A DNA stretch of 64,000 nt from Kitasatospora cineracea (GTDB lineage Bacteria; Actinomycetota; Actinomycetes; Streptomycetales; Streptomycetaceae), in the NCBI RefSeq assembly GCF_003751605.1, contig NZ_RJVJ01000001.1, positions 4,464,001 through 4,528,000 of the forward strand, read 5' to 3'. How positions within the stretch are numbered: position 1 is the first letter of the stretch; the number at the start of each line of letters is the position of its first letter. The translations under genes were made by a program, and so were the position numbers. Positions 41,403 through 50,181 of the stretch are shown piece after piece. The notes under the pieces were generated by a model, which saw nothing but the letters and a program-made list of their open reading frames with translations, was not told the DNA's origin and did no database searches.

Positions 41403-41939
41403 CTATCCGGAGGTGTCCAGGTACCGCACGATCTGGACGGCCAGGACGAGCACGGCCAGGGCCTCCAGCAAGGAGCCGGCCAGTGTGAGGCCGTTCCCCC
41501 CGCCCCTGGTCCAGAAGGTGACGAGGGCGGCGATCGGCACCACGGCGAAGGCGAGCAGGTCGACCGCACACTGCATCCGCTTGCGCCACTGCCGGGCGCC
41601 GTCGCTCCGGTGCGCTGCTTCCCATCCGAACGGGCAGCCGCTCTCCCCGGCGAGCGCGCCGAGCCGGGGTCCGAGGTCGGTCCGTACGTAGCGCCCGATC
41701 GAACTGATCATCTGATCGTTCATCAGGTACGTCCAGCCCAGGACGGTTGTCGTCACCGGCAGCGCCAGCAGCAGGGCGGGCTGCCGGGTCTGGGCTGAGC
41801 CGATGAGCAGGGTGAGAACTGCGGCGAGGGTGACGTAGAGCAGATTGTCGCGGAATCCTATTCGGCTCTTCTGTTCCTCCTTGAGCCGCTCGTATTCGAT
41901 CACGAGCAGTTTCTCCACGGTGATCCCGCTCTCCGCCAC
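41403..41939 (-). CDS. Small membrane protein, four predicted helices, next to NLR cassette
   Basis: 178 aa from a GTG at 41939. An N-terminal charged helix (VEKLLVIEYERLKEEQKSRI) is followed by two hydrophobic segments (LLYVTLAAVLTLLIGSA; LLLALPVTTTVLGWTYL). A hydrophilic middle (about 75-120) comes next, and two more segments at the end (LLAFAVVPIAALVTFW; LLEALAVLVLAVQIVRYL). No known enzyme motif. Its two-plus-two helix layout resembles SLATT-like membrane effectors of conflict systems only in general form. It is divergent from the effector/NTPase operon with a 163-bp shared spacer, so may be its membrane arm. That is inference. Confidence 0.65.
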   Translation of the reverse strand: MAESGITVEKLLVIEYERLKEEQKSRIGFRDNLLYVTLAAVLTLLIGSAQTRQPALLLALPVTTTVLGWTYLMNDQMISSIGRYVRTDLGPRLGALAGESGCPFGWEAAHRSDGARQWRKRMQCAVDLLAFAVVPIAALVTFWTRGGGNGLTLAGSLLEALAVLVLAVQIVRYLDTSG

Positions 41940-42069
41940 GCGTCCTCCCCGCCCCGCAGCCGTGGTGCCTTTCGAACATTGTGGCTCACCGGTTCGAGCG
42001 CGGGAAGGCTGCGATTTCGAACGGGTGCCGCAGTGCTCCGGGTGGGCCTCGGAGTGCCGATCGGGCGGC

Positions 42070-42075
42070 TAATCT
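42070..42075 (+). promoter_or_regulatory. -10-like TAATCT before the NLR-cassette operon
   Basis: TAATCT lies 28 bp before the TTG start of the effector gene in an otherwise GC-rich spacer. No convincing -35 is seen 17-18 bp upstream. The GGGAAGGTG that follows could serve as the ribosome site. Confidence 0.35.
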
Positions 42076-42102
42076 GGAGGGGGACGGGAAGGTGAAATCA
42101 CT

Positions 42103-43044
42103 TTGCTCGAAAGCAAGTTCGGCTTGATGCGGCCGGTGCTGGTGCTGACTGCGATCAGCGTGGAATTCAATGCCATGCGGGAACACTTGATCGATCCCGA
42201 GTGGGCGGCGCACGGGGGGACCCGTTGCGAGACCGGCCTGCTGGAGGGCACCGGCAGGCCGGTGGTCCTGGCCGAACTCGGACCGGGAAACATCCGGACG
42301 GGTGTGCTCGCCGAACAGCTCCGCACCGGGTTCGATCCGGCGGCGATCCTGTTCACCGGGGTCGCGGGCGGCCTCAAGGACGACCTGGCCCTCGGCGACG
42401 TCGTAGTGGGCGACAAGATCTACGCGTTCGAAGCGGCCAAACACGTTCCCGGCGGCGAGGAGTTGACGCGTCCCTCCGCGTGGCACCCGTCGCACCTGCT
42501 GCTGCAGACCGCCCGGCACAGCCTGCGGGGGACGGAGTGGTACGGCCGGATCAAACCCGGACGGGGAACGGTCGAACCGGCGGTGCACATCAAGCCGATC
42601 GCCGCGGGCGAGGTCCTGCTGAACGCGGTTGACTCCCGGGTGCGGGAACTGCTGCACCGCCAGTTCAACGACGCCGCGGCGATCGAGACCGAGAGCGCCG
42701 GTCTCGCGGCCGCCGCGGCCCTCACCGGCACGGAGACCCTGACCATCCGTGCGATCAGCGATTTCGCGGACGGGAACAAGTCGGCGGCCGACGCGACGGG
42801 CAGCCAGCACCTTGCGGCCGCCCACGCGGCGGCGGCCACCGCGGCCGTCATCGCCGGGCTGCCGAGCGACGAGGAATGGGGAAAGCGACCGGCTGCCGCC
42901 GGGAGCGAACCGGGGGAGGGAAAGCCCGCTCGGCAGTACCACCAGGTCAACAAGGCCGTCGGCAAGGGCACCGTGTACGGAGTCCAGAACGGTTCGCTGA
43001 CCGTCAATCTCGGAGCGGGGAGCCCTGACCACGAGCGCGGATGA
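42103..43044 (+). CDS. Nucleoside phosphorylase/nucleosidase-like effector with C-terminal signalling motif
   Basis: 313 aa from TTG 42103 (ATG 42127 is the alternative). The PNP/MTAN fold is clear: VLVLTAISVEFNAMREHL, ELGPGNIRTGVLAEQ, LFTGVAGGLKDDLALGDVVV, ETESAGLAAAAAL (the ribose Glu) and IRAISDFADGNK (catalytic Asp). The last 30 residues leave this domain: Q281-VN then VYGVQNGSLTVNLG (291-304). This motif recurs in the next two proteins. PNP-like enzymes with such tails are effectors in bacterial NLR conflict systems, where they would destroy a nucleoside or NAD-type cofactor on activation. The substrate here is unknown. The ATPase gene starts 31 nt downstream. Confidence 0.85.
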   Translation: MLESKFGLMRPVLVLTAISVEFNAMREHLIDPEWAAHGGTRCETGLLEGTGRPVVLAELGPGNIRTGVLAEQLRTGFDPAAILFTGVAGGLKDDLALGDVVVGDKIYAFEAAKHVPGGEELTRPSAWHPSHLLLQTARHSLRGTEWYGRIKPGRGTVEPAVHIKPIAAGEVLLNAVDSRVRELLHRQFNDAAAIETESAGLAAAAALTGTETLTIRAISDFADGNKSAADATGSQHLAAAHAAAATAAVIAGLPSDEEWGKRPAAAGSEPGEGKPARQYHQVNKAVGKGTVYGVQNGSLTVNLGAGSPDHERG

Positions 43045-43075
43045 CGAATCCGGTGGGACCGCGGCAGCCGAACCG

Positions 43076-46000
43076 GTGTCGATGGTCCAGATCAACACCT
43101 CCACCGGGTCGGCCCCGGTGTACGCGGCCCAGAACGGGAACGTGTACGTCGGGGTGGAGGCGGCGCCGGTGGACCTGTTCGCCAGGTGGGAGCGGGCGCT
43201 GCGGCTGGCTCCCGCAGGTCTGCCGATCGGTCCGGACCGTTCGTACGTGATCGAGCGCGCGCAGGCGCTGGAGGACCTGACGGGGTTCCTGTCGACCGCG
43301 CCGCCGGGATCGGTCCTGTTGGTCCGGGGCGAGTCCGGTACCGGCAAGTCGGTGCTGGCGCTGCGTGCGGTGGACGCGCTCCGCGCGCACGGGCACCGGG
43401 CCCTCGCGGCCCGGCTGCCCGGCCTCCTCCCGCGGGCCGGGGGCGTCCGTGAGCTGATCGCGGACGCGATCGGGGGAGCCGGGCCCGACGCCTCTCCCGG
43501 AACGCACCGGGACTTCCTGCTCCTCGACGGGGCGGAGGCGGTGCAGGAGGGGTGCGAGGGCCTGCTCGAGGAGGTGCTCGACGCCGCGTTGCTCGAACGC
43601 GCGACCGTCGTCCTGGTGAGCCGGGACGATGCGGTGGAGGCGATCCGCGCCGTGGTGCGGCGGAGACCCGGCGGCGACCTGGCGGAGCACGCCGTCCCGC
43701 GCCTGGGCGACCGGGAACTCGACGAAGTGCTGTGCCTGGCAACGGCGTTGCGCGGCGCGGCGCGTGACCCCAGGACCCGCTGGCTGCTGGGCCGCCCGAA
43801 GATCCTGAGCCTGCTGCTGGTGCCGACACACGACGAACCCGGCCAGGTCGTACGGTTGCGGAGCGAGGCGGACGTCTTCGAGCACGTCTGGCGGACCGTG
43901 GTGCGCAACCGCGGCATCGCGCCCGCCGACGGCGTCACCGCCGAGAGCTGCGAGGACGTCCTCACCGCGATCGCCCGAGCGTGGCTGACCGGCCGTCCGG
44001 TGCCCGGCCTGCACGGCCCGACCGTCGCCCACCTCCGGTCGAACGGCCTGCTCGCCCCGCCGGGGACGGAGTTCGGCGACTGGGAGCGCGAGTACCACTT
44101 CGGCCACGACCTGGTCCGGGACTACGCTGCGGCGAAGTGCCTCCTGCTCAAGGACGGCATGGCGGTCCTGTCCGAGCACGCGCCCCGGTGGGCGGTCAAC
44201 CCGGTCCGGATCTGGTGCCAGTCGAGGTTGGACCCGGCGGTCCGGAAGCCGAGCCTCCCGACCAGGTGGCGAGAGGTCCGGACCCGCCTGGAGCACCTGT
44301 CCCGGGCACACGGGAGCCGCTGGACGGACGTGGGGTGGGAAGCGGTGCTGTCCGCAGGCTGGTGCGGCGAAGCCCTCGATGTCCTGACGGATCGCCAACT
44401 CTCCGACACGGCGGTCAGGGACGGGATGCTGCGCTGCGCGGTCCAGCGCTTCGGCGACGGCTACTACTGCGATCCCGTGGTGCTGGCCCCCGTGGTCGAA
44501 TGGCTGGCCCGGCACACCGGCAACCCGTTCGAATCGATCCCGGGCAGTGCCGACCTGGCGGTGCTGGGCTGGCTCCGATCGGTGCACCTCGACGAATGGC
44601 CGGAAGACGCGACGCCGGAACAGCGCCGGGTCAGGGCGCTCCTGCGGGACGCCCTGCTGGACGACGCACCGGCCTACCCGACCCGCAGCTACGCGCAGGC
44701 CCTCGCGCTGCTCGGATCCGACCACAACGAACAGGTGACGGACGTCCTGCGCCGGATCGCGCGCACGTCCCCGACGACCCTCGACGACGTGGTGGAAGGC
44801 CCGGAAGCGGCCAGGAGCCTGGCCGACTCACAACCCGCTCTGCTGGCGGAGCTGGCGCTGGCCTGCTACCTGCCGGCCGAATCCCTCCGCCGGCCGCACC
44901 ACAGCTCCGACAACTGGCACCGGAGGGAGAGGCACCTCCTCTTCCGCCACGGACGCGGGATGCGGTCGCACTGGTCGAGCGGGCCTTTCCACTTCCTGCT
45001 CCACTTCGCACCCGGCTGCGGGCTGGATCTGATCGGAGCGCTGGTGGCCGGCACCGTGGCGGCACTGGACACCTCGCCCCCGGAACGGACCCTGACCGCG
45101 GACCTGCTGGGTCTGGGCGAACGGTCGTACACGGGCCCCGGGCAGAGCTGGCGCTGGTACCGGGGCGGGCTCGATTTCCCCCAGCCGTGCGGCAGCGCGC
45201 TGATGGCGCTGGAACGCTGGCTGAACCGTGCGGTCGAGGAGTCGGTGTGCACCGTCCGGCAAGCAGCCGCGGTCGCGCTCGACCGGGTCGGGACACTGGC
45301 GGGAGCGGGGCTGGCGTTCGGGCTGCTGCTCCGCCGACTGCCCGCGGTGACCGACGAACTCGACGCCTTCCTCGCCCTGCCAGGCGTGTGGGACTTCGAG
45401 TTCGCCCGGTACATCGACGAACAGATGCACCGGGGCACGCCCACGGACACCGACGAGTACTTCCTCCGGGCCCCGCTGAAAGAGCTCGTCCTGCGTATGA
45501 CGTATGCCGCCGGCGCCGAACCCGCCGACCGCGACCGGCTCCGAGCGGTGGCCGACCGGTTGCGAGCGGCCGCCGAGGACCGGCCCGACCGCCTGACCGT
45601 CCTGAACTGGGCCGACCACCTCGACTGGCAGCAGCTTCGGGTGCTTTCCCACGAAGGCCGCCTTGAGGTGACGGTGGGGCAACCCGAGGAGCTGGCAAGG
45701 AACCTGGAACCGCAGCGCCTCGACGCGGAACGGATGAATTTCAACTACGCGCTCATCAACCGGTACGCCCTGCACCGGAGGCTGCTGCACCGGGTCAGCC
45801 TCCCGGCCGTCGACGTCGACGCCGCACAGCTGGCCGCGGACCTGGCGGCTGCCCGGGCACTGGCCTCGGCCGCCGCCGAATTCGCGGACCGCGACGGGAT
45901 CCGAGCCGTCGCGGCGGCAGCGGTGCGGTCCTCCGCCGACGGCACGCCGTTGGACGGGGACGATCTTCGCTGGGCGGCGGAGCAGCTGATCGCGGCGGTC

Positions 46001-47197
46001 CACCAGCCGGCCGCCCCTGTCGGGAGCAGTAGTTTCGGTGGCCTGTGGGGCGGGACGGCCCAGGCAGCGATGGCCCTGCCCGCCCTCCTCGGCGCCGCCA
46101 GCGGCCCCGCACCGCACACGCTGCGCGCGGTCCTCGTGGCCGCTGCGCTCCACCCCGTGGTGGACGTCCGCAGTCACCTGGTGGAGGGACTGCGTCCGAC
46201 CTGGTCCGTGCCCTGCGTGCCGACCGACTGCCATCACCAGGTGGCCTGGGCGGCCGTCGCGGCTCTCGGGCGGGCCGCACTCGAGGACGCCCGGTCCGAT
46301 TTCGCCGATCCGTGGGACGACGACGTGGAATTCTTCGAGGCCGCCCGGCGCACCGCACCCGACATCGGTGCGGTGCGGCTCGCCGTCGTCGCGGCCCTCG
46401 ACGCCGGGGCCGTCCGGCACTGCCGGACGGGCGAGGCCGTCGAGCTGAGGACCGAGCTGCTCACGGACTACGTGCGATGCGCCCACCGGTGGGGCGATCA
46501 CTCGAAAATCCCCCAGCAGACCGCAGAGTGGGGTGCCGCGGTGCTGCGGGCCGCAGGCCGCGAACCCGAACTGCTGGTGGACCTCGTCGACCGGTTGGTG
46601 CAGGCCCCTTCGACGCTGGCCCATCTGTTCGCCGGGATGAAAGCGGCGGCGACCTACGAGAGCGAGCTGCTGCCCGCGATGGCCGAGGTGTGGGCGGAGC
46701 TGATGGAAGTGGTCCTGACCGCGCCGCCCGCGCCCCTCCCCGAGGAGGCGGAGGAACGGGAGGAGCACGGCCACGACCGGGCGGAGCTGCTGGGCGAACT
46801 CGTTCCCAACCCGGTGTTCTCGGTCCTGGACCGGGCGGCGGACGGCACCTTCGAGGCCGTGCGCCGGCGGTGGGTCCCTCTGGCGCGCGTCGCGGACCTG
46901 CTGGAGCAGTGGGCGGACGACGCGGCCGGTCGATGGGACACGGCCGACAACCTCGTGGCCTACCTGCGGACGCTCCCGGACGACGAGCAGAACGACCCCG
47001 GCCTCCGGCTGGTTCGGCAACTGTCCGTCAGCAGCAGGGGAACAGTGACCTCCCCGGGGCTCCGGCTGGCCGACTGGCTGGCCCAGGTCCACGCCGAGGT
47101 CACCGAAGGGACCCGCCCGCACTTCCAAGCGCTGGTCGACGGCCTGGCGGCGTCCCGGCACCACCGGGCCGTCGAGTTGCAACGGCTGGACGAATGA
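43076..47197 (+). CDS. Large STAND/NLR-like NTPase sensor with N-terminal signalling motif
   Basis: 1373 aa from a GTG at 43076 (ATG 43082 possible). Residues 5-26 carry the shared motif (QIN then VYAAQNGNVYVGV). The NTPase follows: Walker A RGESGTGKS (84-92), Walker B LLLDGAEAV (148-156), sensor-like VVLVSRDD, then a winged-helix-like region with HFGHDLVRDYAAAK (about 340). From about 370 to the end it is a long helical, repeat-rich domain without a recognised name, suited to sensing or oligomerisation. STAND ATPases stay monomeric until a trigger binds, then assemble. The N-terminal motif would seed the matching C-terminal tail of the upstream effector. No TPR or WD pattern is obvious. Co-operonic with genes on both sides. 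Confidence 0.85.
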   Translation: MSMVQINTSTGSAPVYAAQNGNVYVGVEAAPVDLFARWERALRLAPAGLPIGPDRSYVIERAQALEDLTGFLSTAPPGSVLLVRGESGTGKSVLALRAVDALRAHGHRALAARLPGLLPRAGGVRELIADAIGGAGPDASPGTHRDFLLLDGAEAVQEGCEGLLEEVLDAALLERATVVLVSRDDAVEAIRAVVRRRPGGDLAEHAVPRLGDRELDEVLCLATALRGAARDPRTRWLLGRPKILSLLLVPTHDEPGQVVRLRSEADVFEHVWRTVVRNRGIAPADGVTAESCEDVLTAIARAWLTGRPVPGLHGPTVAHLRSNGLLAPPGTEFGDWEREYHFGHDLVRDYAAAKCLLLKDGMAVLSEHAPRWAVNPVRIWCQSRLDPAVRKPSLPTRWREVRTRLEHLSRAHGSRWTDVGWEAVLSAGWCGEALDVLTDRQLSDTAVRDGMLRCAVQRFGDGYYCDPVVLAPVVEWLARHTGNPFESIPGSADLAVLGWLRSVHLDEWPEDATPEQRRVRALLRDALLDDAPAYPTRSYAQALALLGSDHNEQVTDVLRRIARTSPTTLDDVVEGPEAARSLADSQPALLAELALACYLPAESLRRPHHSSDNWHRRERHLLFRHGRGMRSHWSSGPFHFLLHFAPGCGLDLIGALVAGTVAALDTSPPERTLTADLLGLGERSYTGPGQSWRWYRGGLDFPQPCGSALMALERWLNRAVEESVCTVRQAAAVALDRVGTLAGAGLAFGLLLRRLPAVTDELDAFLALPGVWDFEFARYIDEQMHRGTPTDTDEYFLRAPLKELVLRMTYAAGAEPADRDRLRAVADRLRAAAEDRPDRLTVLNWADHLDWQQLRVLSHEGRLEVTVGQPEELARNLEPQRLDAERMNFNYALINRYALHRRLLHRVSLPAVDVDAAQLAADLAAARALASAAAEFADRDGIRAVAAAAVRSSADGTPLDGDDLRWAAEQLIAAVHQPAAPVGSSSFGGLWGGTAQAAMALPALLGAASGPAPHTLRAVLVAAALHPVVDVRSHLVEGLRPTWSVPCVPTDCHHQVAWAAVAALGRAALEDARSDFADPWDDDVEFFEAARRTAPDIGAVRLAVVAALDAGAVRHCRTGEAVELRTELLTDYVRCAHRWGDHSKIPQQTAEWGAAVLRAAGREPELLVDLVDRLVQAPSTLAHLFAGMKAAATYESELLPAMAEVWAELMEVVLTAPPAPLPEEAEEREEHGHDRAELLGELVPNPVFSVLDRAADGTFEAVRRRWVPLARVADLLEQWADDAAGRWDTADNLVAYLRTLPDDEQNDPGLRLVRQLSVSSRGTVTSPGLRLADWLAQVHAEVTEGTRPHFQALVDGLAASRHHRAVELQRLDE

Positions 47198-47208
47198 GGA
47201 GGAGCGCA

Positions 47209-47406
47209 GTGGCCGACAACGTGCAGACGAACGCGGCGGCCTGGGGCGGCCAAGTTTTCGCCGCTGCCAACGGCGATGCGAACGTCTACTTCGGAGCCGG
47301 AGCCGATGACGATCCGTGGTTCGGGCCCGGAGAGGTTTTCGGAACCGGCGGAGGAGCCTCTCGGCCGAGCCGCCCGGGCACGCCCGGCGGGACGGCTGCC
47401 ACCTGA
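47209..47406 (+). CDS. 65-aa protein with third copy of the signalling motif
   Basis: GTG at 47209 with GAGGAGGAGCGCA directly upstream (very strong ribosome site), 11 nt after the NTPase stop. Residues 6-29 read QTNAAAWGG then QVFAAANGDANVYFG. This aligns without gaps to the effector tail (QVNKAVGKG, TVYGVQNGSLTVNLG) and, one residue shorter, to the NTPase head (QINTSTGSA, PVYAAQNGNVYVG). After the motif comes only a short Gly/Asp/Pro-rich tail (DDDPWFGPGEVFG). With no other domain, it could cap or regulate polymer formation, or be a seed; it is too short for the usual effectors. I know no named family for it. Confidence 0.7.
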   Translation: MADNVQTNAAAWGGQVFAAANGDANVYFGAGADDDPWFGPGEVFGTGGGASRPSRPGTPGGTAAT

Positions 47407-47526
47407 TCCGAGGCTCGAACGGTGAGGTACCGGCCGCGCGGGGCCGACCGCGTGTCACCGGGAGGCGGGCCGGGCGGAGCGCCTAGCGTTTGCGGGGGAC
47501 CGGGGCGAGCGGCCGCCGGTCCGTCC

Positions 47527-47580
47527 GTGCGTACCCGGCACGCGTACCCGTTGCACGTACCCGGCACGCGTACCCGTCAC
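47527..47580. repeat. Short tandem repeat upstream of the YceI gene
   Basis: Four imperfect copies of CGTACCCG (with GGCACG or TTGCAC between) within 54 bp end just before the ribosome site of the YceI gene. They may be in its 5' leader. No palindromic logic is clear. Confidence 0.7.
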
Positions 47581-47598
47581 GAGAAGAGAGCGCAGACC

Positions 47599-48150
47599 AT
47601 GACCGTCAGCCTGCCCGAGCTCACCGGGGACTACGTCCTCGACCCGACCCACACCCGGATCGGGTTCGTCGCCCGCCACGCCATGGTCACCAAGGTGCGC
47701 GGGGCCTTCCACCAGTTCGAGGGCACCGCGCACCTGGACGGGGCCGACCCGGCGAAGTCCGGCGGCCAGGTGGTGATCAAGACCGAGAGCATCGACACCG
47801 GCGTCGAGCAGCGCGACCAGCACCTGCGCACCAACGACTTCCTGGACGCGCCGAACTTCCCCGACATCACCTTCCGCACCACCGCGGTCGAGAGGAAGTC
47901 CGACACCGAGTACCGGGTCACCGGCGACCTCACCATCAAGGACACCACCAAGCCGGTCGGCATCGACTTCGAGTACACCGGCAACGCCGTCGACCCCTAC
48001 GGCAACCTGCGGGTCGGCCTGGAGGGCTCGGTCACCATCAGCCGCAAGGAGTACGGGGTGACCTGGAACGCCGCGCTGGAGGGCGGCGGCGTGCTGGTCG
48101 GCGACAAGGTGGTGCTGGAGTTCGACGTCTCCGCGGTCAAGCAGGGCTGA
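47599..48150 (+). CDS. YceI family polyisoprenoid-binding protein
   Basis: 183 aa from the ATG at 47599, preceded by GAGAAGAGAG. The family lipocalin-like barrel is recognised by YVLDPTHTRIGFVARHAMVT, IDTGVEQRDQHLRTNDFLDA, FPDITFRTT, VTGDLTIKDTTKPVGIDFEY and ISRKEYGVTWN. YceI proteins bind long isoprenoid or amphipathic lipids. No signal peptide is present, as in many actinobacterial members. A strong hairpin follows the stop. Confidence 0.95.
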   Translation: MTVSLPELTGDYVLDPTHTRIGFVARHAMVTKVRGAFHQFEGTAHLDGADPAKSGGQVVIKTESIDTGVEQRDQHLRTNDFLDAPNFPDITFRTTAVERKSDTEYRVTGDLTIKDTTKPVGIDFEYTGNAVDPYGNLRVGLEGSVTISRKEYGVTWNAALEGGGVLVGDKVVLEFDVSAVKQG

Positions 48151-48161
48151 CGGCGCCGCCG

Positions 48162-48192
48162 GGGCCCGCCCCCGGAGACCGGGGGCGGGCCC
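48162..48192. terminator. Bidirectional hairpin terminator
   Basis: GGGCCCGCCCCCGG (48162-48175) and CCGGGGGCGGGCCC (48179-48192) are perfect 14-bp arms around AGA. It lies between the convergent YceI and anti-sigma-like genes and should stop transcription from both sides. Confidence 0.85.
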
Positions 48193-48214
48193 TGAGCTGC
48201 CGCCGGGGGCGGGG

Positions 48215-49438
48215 TCAGGCCCGCCAGGCGGGCGAGAGCGCGATCGCCTTCAGGGCGGCCAGGTCGAGGGCCGGGACGCCGGTTTTGGTGTCGTAGAACT
48301 GCTCGCCGTTCCACTCGTTGAGCAGCAGCTGCGCGCCGTCCGGGTAGTACACGGTCACCGTCCAGTGCAGCAGGTTGTCGGTCGCGGTCTTGCCGTTGCC
48401 GAAGGCGTTGACCACCACCGTCCCGCCGCCCGCCACCGGTTCGCGGACCTCCAGCGGGGTCGGCGGCCGCTGCGGCAGCCCGGCCAGGTCGTCCAGCCCG
48501 CGCTGCGAGGGCGGCGTGAACACCACCGTCAGCGAGCTGCGCCGCCCGTCCGTCGTCACGGCCAGCCTGGTGTGCGCCGCGTCCCGGTCGGCCGTGGCCG
48601 TTCCCGTCGGGAGCAGCGCGGCCAGCTTGTCCAGCAGGGCGTTCGCGGTCTCGGTGGAGGTCGGCGACGGGTGGGCGTCCGCGGAGACGGTGGCGTCCGG
48701 CGTGCCGGCCACCGGGGTCAGCGCGGCGAACGCCTCCGCCCACAGCGGGGAGGCGACCGCCGCGGTGAGCTGCTCCTCCGTCATCGGCGGCGCGGGGCGG
48801 GACGGCACGCTCGGCTGGCCGTTGTACTCGGTCAGGTGCACCTGGCGGCCGTCCGGCGCGGCCCAGACGCCGCGCCACTCCCGGAGGTCGGCGACGCTCT
48901 GGCTCCGCAGCTTGTCGACGACCAGCACCGAACCGTCCGGCAGCACCGTGCGGTCGCAGCCGTCGGACGGGACCTGGAACGCGTCCATGCAGCCCACCCG
49001 GTCGACCGGGTCGGCGGTGTACTGCACCGTGATCTGGATCATGCTCGCGCCGGCCCCGTCGTCGAAGGTCAGCATGCTGCCCATCTCGTGGGGGCTGCGG
49101 CCACCCGTCCAGGCGCGGCCCATCGGCTCCAGCTTCCCGGGCGGCAGGAGCTGGGTGAGCAGTTCGTCGAAGCGCTGCTCCGACATCCGGGCGGGCCCCG
49201 GGGCGGCCGGGGCGGGGGAGGCGAACGGCAGGTGCCCGCCGGACGCGAAGCCGCCCGCCGCGCCCAGCACCAGTACCGCCAGCGCTCCCGCGACGGCTGC
49301 CCGGCGCCGGCGCCGCCGCCGCAGTCCTGCCCGCCGGGCTCCGGCGGCCAGCTGTCCGTGCGCCGCCTCGGGCGTCAACCCGGCCGCGCCGTCGAGCGCC
49401 CGGGAGAGGGCCGAGGCCAGTTCGTCGTCAGTGGGCAT
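48215..49438 (-). CDS. Membrane-anchored partner of the SigE-type sigma factor (putative anti-sigma/sensor)
   Basis: 407 aa; the ATG at 49438 overlaps the sigma gene by 11 nt. A short cytoplasmic part (1-45), ending in the run GLRRRRRRRAAVAG, precedes one membrane helix (GALAVLVLGAAGGFASGG). A large outside domain follows. It has two similar halves (around residues 85-220 and 240-400), each with FDDGAGASMIQITVQY- or TTDGRRSSLTVVFTPP-type strands and a NGQ/NGEQ close. No zinc anti-sigma motif is seen. Overlap and topology argue that it holds the sigma factor at the membrane. Confidence 0.75.
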   Translation of the reverse strand: MPTDDELASALSRALDGAAGLTPEAAHGQLAAGARRAGLRRRRRRRAAVAGALAVLVLGAAGGFASGGHLPFASPAPAAPGPARMSEQRFDELLTQLLPPGKLEPMGRAWTGGRSPHEMGSMLTFDDGAGASMIQITVQYTADPVDRVGCMDAFQVPSDGCDRTVLPDGSVLVVDKLRSQSVADLREWRGVWAAPDGRQVHLTEYNGQPSVPSRPAPPMTEEQLTAAVASPLWAEAFAALTPVAGTPDATVSADAHPSPTSTETANALLDKLAALLPTGTATADRDAAHTRLAVTTDGRRSSLTVVFTPPSQRGLDDLAGLPQRPPTPLEVREPVAGGGTVVVNAFGNGKTATDNLLHWTVTVYYPDGAQLLLNEWNGEQFYDTKTGVPALDLAALKAIALSPAWRA

Positions 49439-50033
49439 GGTGCGACACCGCCTTCCGCGAGTCGTCGGGTCCGGGCGCGGGGGAGGCGGCGGGGCGTCCC
49501 ACCAGGGTGTCCAGGTCGTCGCCGAGCGCGGCCCGCAGCCGGGCCAGCGCCCGCTTGGTGCGGGTGCGCACCGCGCTGTCGCCGATCCGCAGCACCCCGG
49601 CGGTCTCCTCGACGCTGCGGTCCTCCCAGAACCGCAGCACCAGCACCGCCCGGTCCGCCGGCGACAGTTCGGCCAGCACCCGCAGCAGCGTCAGCCGCAG
49701 CGCCGGGTCCGGGTCGTCGACGCCGGTCTCCGGCAGCACGTCCGTGACCCGCTCGGTGGTGCTGCGCCGCCGCCGGTACGACAGGAAGGTGTTCACCAGC
49801 ACCGCCTGCACGTACCCGCTCGGGTTCTCCAGTCGGGCGATCTTCCGCCACTTCAGGAAGGCCCGCCCCAGCGCCTCCTGCACCAGGTCCTCCGCCAGGT
49901 GCGCGTCCCCGCCGGTCAGCAGGAACGCGGTCCGCAGCAGGTGCTTGGCCCGGAACGCCACGAATTCTTCGAACTCCGGAGTCCGCGGCAGCCCCGGACC
50001 GTCCGGCCCCGCCCGGTTCGATGAGTGATCCAT
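49428..50033 (-). CDS. SigE-family ECF RNA polymerase sigma factor
   Basis: 201 aa from the ATG at 50033. Region 2: FEEFVAFRAKHLLRTAFLLT and DAHLAEDLVQEALGRAFLKW. Region 4: VLAELSPADRAVLVLRFWED and SVEETAGVLRIGDSAVRTRT with the HTH. This is the pattern of the SigE-type sigma-70 family common in streptomycetes. It is coupled to the overlapping membrane protein gene, its likely regulator. Divergent from the flavin oxidoreductase gene (148-bp spacer). Confidence 0.93.
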   Translation of the reverse strand: MDHSSNRAGPDGPGLPRTPEFEEFVAFRAKHLLRTAFLLTGGDAHLAEDLVQEALGRAFLKWRKIARLENPSGYVQAVLVNTFLSYRRRRSTTERVTDVLPETGVDDPDPALRLTLLRVLAELSPADRAVLVLRFWEDRSVEETAGVLRIGDSAVRTRTKRALARLRAALGDDLDTLVGRPAASPAPGPDDSRKAVSHHAH

Positions 50034-50181
50034 GCCCTGGTAACGCATCGGGCCCGACGCTACGTGACACCCCCTCAGGCCCCGGCACCGGGCTCGTCGT
50101 GGCGGCGGGCGGCGGAACGTGGTGCACGATGGGGGCTGACCGGCCGTCACGGGGCGGCGGGCGAGACGAGCGGAGAGGCCG

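Noticed and set aside
44828..47458. 876-codon minus-strand open frame
   Set aside because: Antisense shadow of the STAND NTPase, whose domains read clearly on the plus strand.
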